A stretch of 9,115 bases of DNA. It comes from JAWXCH01 sp034440595. GTDB lineage: Bacteria > Planctomycetota > Planctomycetia > Pirellulales > JALHPA01. The stretch spans positions 1 to 9,115 of the forward strand of contig JAWXCH010000023.1 of the NCBI GenBank assembly GCA_034440595.1. The letters are read 5' to 3'. The position numbers and the translations under genes were made by a program. Shown here piece by piece: positions 4,393-9,115 of this stretch. Every line of letters begins with the position of its first letter. Position 1 is the first letter of the stretch. The notes beneath the pieces are model-generated. The model worked only from the letters and a program-made list of their open reading frames with translations, ran no database searches and was not told the DNA's origin.

Positions 4393-7300
4393 GCCTGAGC
4401 AACCAGAACCAAAACGAGCGCCGACCTCGGCGCGATCACTCGCTGCATCATCACTTGCTGCGGCAGAGGCTCCGCGCGCGGGGATCCCCTATGCCGAACT
4501 GCACTGCAAGACAAACTTCTCGCTCCTGGAAGGAGCCTCACACGCCGATGAACTGGTCGCTACGGCGCACCAGTTTGGCTATACGGCCTTGGCTGTGACC
4601 GACCGCAATACATTGGCCGGGGTAGTCCGTGCGCACGCTGCCGCCAAAGATGTTGGCTTGAAGCTATTGATCGGTGCGGAGATCACGCCACTCGATGCGC
4701 CGCCGGTGGTCCTTTTGGCAACCGACCGTGCGGCGTACGGGCGACTGTCGCGGCTGATCACGCGCGGTCGACAAGCGGCGGAGAAAGGGGAATGCCGGCT
4801 GACGCTGGCAGACATTGCCGAGTACTCCACCGGTTTGCTGGCCGGCAGCTATGACGGTCTGGCGCAGTATCGCGAGATCTTTGCCGATCGCTGCTACCGA
4901 CTGGTTGGCCTGCATCATGTGGATGACGCGGCGATTCTGGAGCGTGCCGTTCAATCCGCACGTCAGGCAGGTGTACCGATTGCCGCCTGCGGTGATGTAC
5001 TGTTTCACGAGCCGGGACGCCGCCCGTTGGCCGATGTGCTGACGGCGATTCGTGCCGGGTGTACAGTGGCCGACGCCAGCGAACTGTTGCCTCCGAATGC
5101 TGAGCGACATTTGAAATCCCCAGCACAGATCGCCGCACTGTTTGCCAAGTTGCCCGAGGCCATCCAGCGCACGATCGAGATCGCCGATCGCTGCAACTTT
5201 TCCCTGGATGAATTGCGGTATGAGTACCCGGAGGAATTGGCCCCTGCCGGGAGTACGCCGCTGGCACACTTGCAGCATCTGACTTGGGAAGGAGCAGTAC
5301 AGCGCTATCCACACGGTATTCCACCCAAAGTGCATCAGTTGCTTGTCCATGAATTGTCGCTAATAGCTGAACTGCGCTACGAGGCCTATTTTCTCACCGT
5401 CTGGGATCTGGTGCGGTTTGCCAATTCGCAGCAGATACTGTGTCAGGGTCGCGGGTCGGCGGCGAACTCGGCGGTCTGTTATTGTCTGGGAGTGACCAGT
5501 GTCGATCCCGACCAGCAGGATGTACTCTTTGAGCGGTTCATCTCGCGCGAGCGAAATGAGGCCCCGGACATCGATGTCGATTTTGAACACGAACGGCGCG
5601 AAGAGGTGTTGCAGTACATCTACTCCAAGTATGGCCGCGAGCGTGCCGCGATGACGGCCGAGGTGATTTCGTACCGCCCGCGTTCGGCGGTGCGCGATGT
5701 CGGCAAGGCGCTCGGGCTATCGCTGGATCGTGTTGACGCCATTGCCAAACGGTTAGACCATTACAAAACCAGCAAGATCGACCGCCGTCTGCAAATGGCC
5801 GGGCTGGACCCCGACTCTGCCATCTGCGGTCAACTGCGCGAACTGGTGGAGCAGTTGCTCGGCTTTCCACGGCATCTTGGTCAGCATGTCGGCGGAATGG
5901 TCATTACGCAAGGCCCGCTGTGCGAGATGGTGCCGATCGAGAATGCCGCCATGCCCGACCGCACGGTGATCGAGTGGGACAAAGACGACCTGGATGAGCT
6001 GGGAATCTTGAAGGTCGACTGCCTGTCGCTCGGGATGCTGACGGCGATTCGGAAATGTTTTGCGCTCGTCCAGCAACATCATGGTCGTGAGCTGACTCTG
6101 GCCACCGTTCCGGCCGAAGATCCGGCAGTCTATGACATGATCTGCCGGGCCGACACGATTGGCGTGTTTCAGATCGAAAGCCGCGCGCAGATGAGCATGC
6201 TGCCACGGCTGAAGCCGCGCGAGTTTTACGACCTGGTGATTGAGGTGGCGATTGTGCGGCCCGGCCCGATCCAGGGAAACATGGTGCATCCTTATCTGCG
6301 TCGGCGCGCCTTGCAGGAAGAGGTGACTTATCCCAACGAAGCGATTCGCGAGGTACTGCACAAGACGCTCGGGGTGCCACTCTTTCAAGAGCAGGCGATG
6401 CGGCTGGCCGTGGTGGCGGCTGGGTTCACCCCTGGCGAGGCGGATCAATTGCGGCGTGCGATGGCCGCCTGGCGACGGCCGGGCGTCATTGAGATCTTTC
6501 GCGAGCGGCTGCTGGCCGGCATGCTCACAAACGGCCTGGACGCCGAATTTGCCGAGAGCGTTTTTCGTCAGATCAAGGGCTTTGGCGAGTACGGATTTCC
6601 GGAATCGCACGCGGCCAGCTTTGCGCGCCTGGCATATGTTTCCTCCTGGTTGAAGTGTCACTACGCGGCGGCGTTTTGCGTGGCGCTGATCAACAGTCAA
6701 CCGATGGGTTTTTATGCGCCCGCGCAGCTCATTCGCAATGCACAGGAGCATGGGGTGGAGATCCGGCCCATCGATGTGAACCAGAGCGATTGGGATTGCA
6801 CGCTAGAAAGAGGTGTGGAGGAAAGTGAGAATCCGACACACGCTATCCGCCTCGGTCTGCGGATGATCGATGGGCTAGGGGAATCCGCCGGTCGCGCGAT
6901 TGAGGAGACGCGGCAGGCGGATGCGTTCACTACGATTGCGCAGTTCGGTCAGCGCACCAGATTGCACCCGGCGGCGATTCGCCGACTGGCCGAGGCAGAC
7001 GCGTTTCGCTCACTGGCCCTTGATCGGAGACAGTCGTTATGGCAATCGCTGGGGGAACGGAAGCAGAACTTGCCGCTGTTTTCTGGCTGCGCTGCTGAGG
7101 TAGAACCGCTCGTCGCATTACCGGATATGACCGCGCAGGAACAGGTACTGGCCGACTATCAGACATCTGGCCTGTCGTTGCGCGCGCACCCGATTTCGTT
7201 TTTTCGCCAGCAGCTAACCGAGTTACGAGTTGTGCCGGCGGCGGCCCTGGCCGAGATTGCCAACGGCCGCTTTGTCCGAGTGGCCGGGCTGGTGTTAGTG

Positions 7301-7549
7301 CGGCAGCGCCCGAGCACGGCCAAGGGGATCACGTTTGTCACGCTGGAGGATGAAAGCGGCACGGCGAACCTGATTGTGCGCAGCGACGTTTGGGAACGGT
7401 ACTACGAGGTCGCGCGGACGGCACCGGCGTTTATTGCGCATGGCCGCCTGCAAAAACAGGAGTCGATCATCCACGTGCTCGTGGCGAAGCTAGAAGCACT
7501 CGGTGGGCAGCTTAGCACGCTGGAGTCGCAGTCGCGTGACTTTCGGTGA
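4391..7549 (+). CDS. dnaE2: DnaE2 (ImuC), error-prone DNA polymerase III alpha-type subunit
   Basis: A 1052-residue protein, the usual DnaE2 length and shorter than replicative DnaE1. After an Ala-rich leader (1-31) comes the PHP domain (YAELHCKTNFSLLEGASH, 34-51; LAVTDRNTLAG, 68-78). Two PHP metal-ligand positions are changed (HxH to HCK, TDHD to TDRN), so no proofreading is expected from it. The C-family polymerase core follows: GRGSAANSAV (353-362), catalytic aspartates in PDIDVDF (392-398) and LKVD (D543), HLGQHVGGMVI (495-505), and SHAASFARLAYVSSWLK (739-755). A helix-hairpin-helix region (about 822-880), an LPLF motif (894-897) and an OB-fold (about 960-1035) end the protein. Family knowledge: it performs mutagenic translesion synthesis with ImuA and ImuB after DNA damage. 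It should be transcribed from the SOS-like promoter at 2099-2126, with imuB now 163 bp upstream because of the inserted segment. It appears intact and very probably functional. Confidence 0.95.
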   Translation: MPEQPEPKRAPTSARSLAASSLAAAEAPRAGIPYAELHCKTNFSLLEGASHADELVATAHQFGYTALAVTDRNTLAGVVRAHAAAKDVGLKLLIGAEITPLDAPPVVLLATDRAAYGRLSRLITRGRQAAEKGECRLTLADIAEYSTGLLAGSYDGLAQYREIFADRCYRLVGLHHVDDAAILERAVQSARQAGVPIAACGDVLFHEPGRRPLADVLTAIRAGCTVADASELLPPNAERHLKSPAQIAALFAKLPEAIQRTIEIADRCNFSLDELRYEYPEELAPAGSTPLAHLQHLTWEGAVQRYPHGIPPKVHQLLVHELSLIAELRYEAYFLTVWDLVRFANSQQILCQGRGSAANSAVCYCLGVTSVDPDQQDVLFERFISRERNEAPDIDVDFEHERREEVLQYIYSKYGRERAAMTAEVISYRPRSAVRDVGKALGLSLDRVDAIAKRLDHYKTSKIDRRLQMAGLDPDSAICGQLRELVEQLLGFPRHLGQHVGGMVITQGPLCEMVPIENAAMPDRTVIEWDKDDLDELGILKVDCLSLGMLTAIRKCFALVQQHHGRELTLATVPAEDPAVYDMICRADTIGVFQIESRAQMSMLPRLKPREFYDLVIEVAIVRPGPIQGNMVHPYLRRRALQEEVTYPNEAIREVLHKTLGVPLFQEQAMRLAVVAAGFTPGEADQLRRAMAAWRRPGVIEIFRERLLAGMLTNGLDAEFAESVFRQIKGFGEYGFPESHAASFARLAYVSSWLKCHYAAAFCVALINSQPMGFYAPAQLIRNAQEHGVEIRPIDVNQSDWDCTLERGVEESENPTHAIRLGLRMIDGLGESAGRAIEETRQADAFTTIAQFGQRTRLHPAAIRRLAEADAFRSLALDRRQSLWQSLGERKQNLPLFSGCAAEVEPLVALPDMTAQEQVLADYQTSGLSLRAHPISFFRQQLTELRVVPAAALAEIANGRFVRVAGLVLVRQRPSTAKGITFVTLEDESGTANLIVRSDVWERYYEVARTAPAFIAHGRLQKQESIIHVLVAKLEALGGQLSTLESQSRDFR

Positions 7550-7575
7550 GGGCGTTTACTCAGACGCAGGCATGC

Positions 7576-7995
7576 CTAAGGGATCTCAAAGTGGAGATTA
7601 TTCTCGCCATCGACAATCTCGATCTCATGCTTACTATCGCCACTCCAATCGACTGGAATTCGCTCTGGCAACGGAAGCGGAACCCTCAGACCAATATTTT
7701 GCTTGGCCCCTAACTCGTAATCTCCCGAAGAAATCTGCACAATGTACTTCCCCACCGGCAATCCCTTCTTTCCTGGGATGGCAAACTTCCCATCCTCGAT
7801 GGCAGAGCCGGAAGAAAGATGGCTACCGCCGGTCGGCCGGAAACTAATCTGGCCATGCTCAAGCGGTTTGCCTTTGAATGTGATGGTACCAGAAACGGGC
7901 ATGCGACCAGACGGATTGCCACATCCACAGCAAATTACTAACGTGACAATCGCCAACAGGCTATTGCAATTTCGCGTCCACGGGCGTAGTACCAT
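7576..7995 (-). CDS. Small lipoprotein with a transthyretin-like (carboxypeptidase regulatory-like) domain
   Basis: A 139-residue protein from the ATG at 7995; a TTG at 8004 would add three residues (MKS) and cannot be excluded. The N-terminus has basic residues, a hydrophobic stretch (SLLAIVTLVICC, 12-23) and CGCGN, so C25 is the likely lipidated cysteine, though the residue at -3 is not the usual leucine. Residues about 33-90 (VSGTITFKGKPLEHGQISFRP, ..EDGKFAIPGKKGLPVGKYIVQIS) form the beta-sandwich pattern of the many small planctomycete lipoproteins annotated as carboxypeptidase regulatory-like. No enzymatic residues are seen; a structural or surface role is only inferred. It follows the DUF1559 gene on the same strand, a pairing common in planctomycetes, but 246 bp separate them, so co-transcription is uncertain. 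Its stop is 26 bp from the dnaE2 stop, tail to tail, with no clear terminator between them. Confidence 0.82.
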   Translation of the reverse strand: MVLRPWTRNCNSLLAIVTLVICCGCGNPSGRMPVSGTITFKGKPLEHGQISFRPTGGSHLSSGSAIEDGKFAIPGKKGLPVGKYIVQISSGDYELGAKQNIGLRVPLPLPERIPVDWSGDSKHEIEIVDGENNLHFEIP

Positions 7996-8241
7996 CGACT
8001 TCAATTCCCATTCACTAAACTTTATTGGACGGTCGGCAGGAAACGCTTGCTAGCAAAAGTACTTACTTGGACTGTGTGGACCGAGATAATGCCTGTTGCT
8101 CGAAAAGAGAAACTGAACGAATTAAAGCCGTACCAGGCAGCGTAGCTGGTCACTTTCTCAAGGAGAGCTGGACCAGGCAAGAATTCGACTCACCAGAATC
8201 GAGTATGGCACAGCCCGCAAGCCACAACCGCACAGCCAATA
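7996..8241. other. Intergenic region between the DUF1559 and lipoprotein genes
   Basis: No gene, strong promoter, REP copy or terminator could be supported here on either strand. The open frame on the plus strand (8025-8252) has no family resemblance and runs into the end of the DUF1559 gene in the opposite direction. Confidence 0.5.
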
Positions 8242-9115
8242 CTACAATTTGAGATCCACTTCTTTACCTTTGGCGGTACTCAGCGCTCGCCAGACCATGT
8301 GTGCAATTTCGTCAGTGACAAAATGAGTTGAACTATCAAGCATCGAGACGGTCACACCACCAGGATGCCGACTGCGACTGGCGGAATACTCATACGAAAT
8401 CGAATCTACACAAGGCGGATTGCTACCGTCATTATTGCAGTAATAGACATCGAGAATATTATCTGGCTCGAAAGCGTTGGGGGGCAAATAAGTGGTGAAT
8501 CCAGACATGTTACCGAGCCAGGTCAACCCACGAATGTCTCGATTCGGAGACTTTGCCGATCTTCCCGCAATGCATTCACCGACTGCCATAGTATGGGAGA
8601 GGCCATCCGGAATCTGCCGAAGTGTGACTCCGGGGCTATTCTCCTGACCTGCTGTGTAGTATTTGAACGGAGAACCGAGATGCTTAAGAGAATTAATATT
8701 TCCGCACTTAATATTGGTATTTCCGAAATTGGCAAGGTAATTGTGCTGCGTGGCGATATCCTTTTGCTTCTCATCGGAAGGACACAACAGAGAGGGGATA
8801 AATGTGGTACGAATTGATTGCGTCTGATACTCTCCAGAGTAAGAAAACTTCCACATTTCGTTCTTGTTTATCTTTAGCGCCTCTTCATAGGTGATGTAAT
8901 CCTCGTATAAACTTTGCTCTTCCAGAAAAGGAAGAATGACTACCTGCCAGCTTTCATAGAGGTAACGTGCGCCACGTGGATATTGCTTTTTGGCATCGTG
9001 GAAAGTGGCGAAAGCGAGTGCCAACTGGCGGGAATTATTCGCGCACTGCGTGCGGCGTGCGGCTTCGCGCGCTGCTTGAATGGCTGGGAGGAGGAGCGAG
9101 ACTAGGATCCCGATA
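8242..9115 (-). CDS. DUF1559 domain protein (pseudopilin-like), N-terminus cut by the window edge
   Basis: The reading frame stays open from the stop at 8242-8244 to the right edge, giving 290 visible residues. The visible part begins IGILVSLLLPAIQAAREAAR, the second half of a prepilin-type N-terminal helix, so only about 20-25 residues (the GFTLVE cleavage motif) should be missing. It continues with CANNSRQLALAFATFHDAKKQYPRG, WQVVILPFLEEQSLYEDY, LLCPSD, the central NYLANFGN, and the family-typical end SRHPGGVTVSMLDSSTHFV...VWRALSTAKG. DUF1559 proteins occur in large paralogous families in planctomycetes, with a type II secretion pseudopilin-like N-terminus and a secreted domain of unknown function. 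A TTG at 9024 could be mistaken for a start but lies inside the conserved region. The gene is visibly more A+T-rich than dnaE2 and is followed by a small lipoprotein gene. Confidence 0.93.
   Translation of the reverse strand, partial: IGILVSLLLPAIQAAREAARRTQCANNSRQLALAFATFHDAKKQYPRGARYLYESWQVVILPFLEEQSLYEDYITYEEALKINKNEMWKFSYSGEYQTQSIRTTFIPSLLCPSDEKQKDIATQHNYLANFGNTNIKCGNINSLKHLGSPFKYYTAGQENSPGVTLRQIPDGLSHTMAVGECIAGRSAKSPNRDIRGLTWLGNMSGFTTYLPPNAFEPDNILDVYYCNNDGSNPPCVDSISYEYSASRSRHPGGVTVSMLDSSTHFVTDEIAHMVWRALSTAKGKEVDLKL

Noticed and set aside
4664..5350. A 228-codon minus-strand open frame opposite the PHP/N-terminal part of dnaE2
   Set aside because: The plus-strand frame encodes conserved DnaE2 sequence; the antisense product resembles no family.
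5753..6751. A 332-codon open frame on the minus strand inside dnaE2
   Set aside because: It lies fully antisense to conserved polymerase motifs, has no recognisable domain, and long antisense frames are common in GC-rich coding DNA.
7568..7577. AGGCATGCCT palindrome between dnaE2 and the lipoprotein gene as a bidirectional terminator
   Set aside because: It is a loopless 10-bp palindrome with no T-run on either side, and it overlaps the lipoprotein stop codon.

Overview
The window looks like a planctomycete chromosome (Pirellula/Rhodopirellula-like). The evidence is family content: a BlaI-type repressor next to an M56 peptidase that opens with the phylum-typical N-terminus, a DUF1559 pseudopilin-like protein, a small lipoprotein with a transthyretin-like domain, and REP-like repeats ending in GTTAGCCGCGACGCGCTAGCGG. 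No taxonomic marker is present, so this is inference.

Layout. Positions 1-829 (minus strand) hold a two-gene BlaI / M56 (BlaR1-like) signalling unit; the M56 gene runs off the left edge. Positions 830-1093 are non-coding and rich in short repeats: a 28-bp tandem duplication carrying a dyad, two related 18-bp near-palindromes, and a small perfect hairpin. Positions 1094-2034 hold a REP/RAYT unit: a Y1 (HUH) REP-associated transposase gene on the minus strand, with two REP hairpins on each side. All four point their GTTAG/GTTGG foot outward and their hairpin toward the gene. Positions 2099-2126 carry the imuA promoter, with a perfect TGTAC-N4-GTACA dyad between the putative -35 and -10 that is a strong candidate LexA (SOS) operator.

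Positions 2145-7549 (plus strand) are the main system: imuA, imuB and dnaE2 (imuC), an SOS-inducible mutasome for error-prone lesion bypass. ImuA and ImuB overlap by 53 nt. ImuB has lost the catalytic acids of Y-family polymerases but keeps a clamp-binding-like QQELF. DnaE2 keeps the catalytic aspartates. Between imuB and dnaE2 a 144-bp segment is bracketed by a perfect 20-bp direct repeat of the imuB stop / dnaE2 start junction, which suggests that an originally overlapping TGATG junction was split by an insertion or duplication.

Positions 7576-9115 (minus strand, convergent with dnaE2) hold a small lipoprotein gene preceded by a DUF1559 gene that enters from the right edge. This part is visibly richer in A+T than the mutasome genes.

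Nothing here is a wholly unknown gene family. The best leads are the dyad operator in front of imuA, the inward-facing REP pairs around the RAYT gene in a divergent regulatory region, the 20-bp-repeat-flanked insert inside the mutasome operon, and the repeat-rich region in front of blaI.
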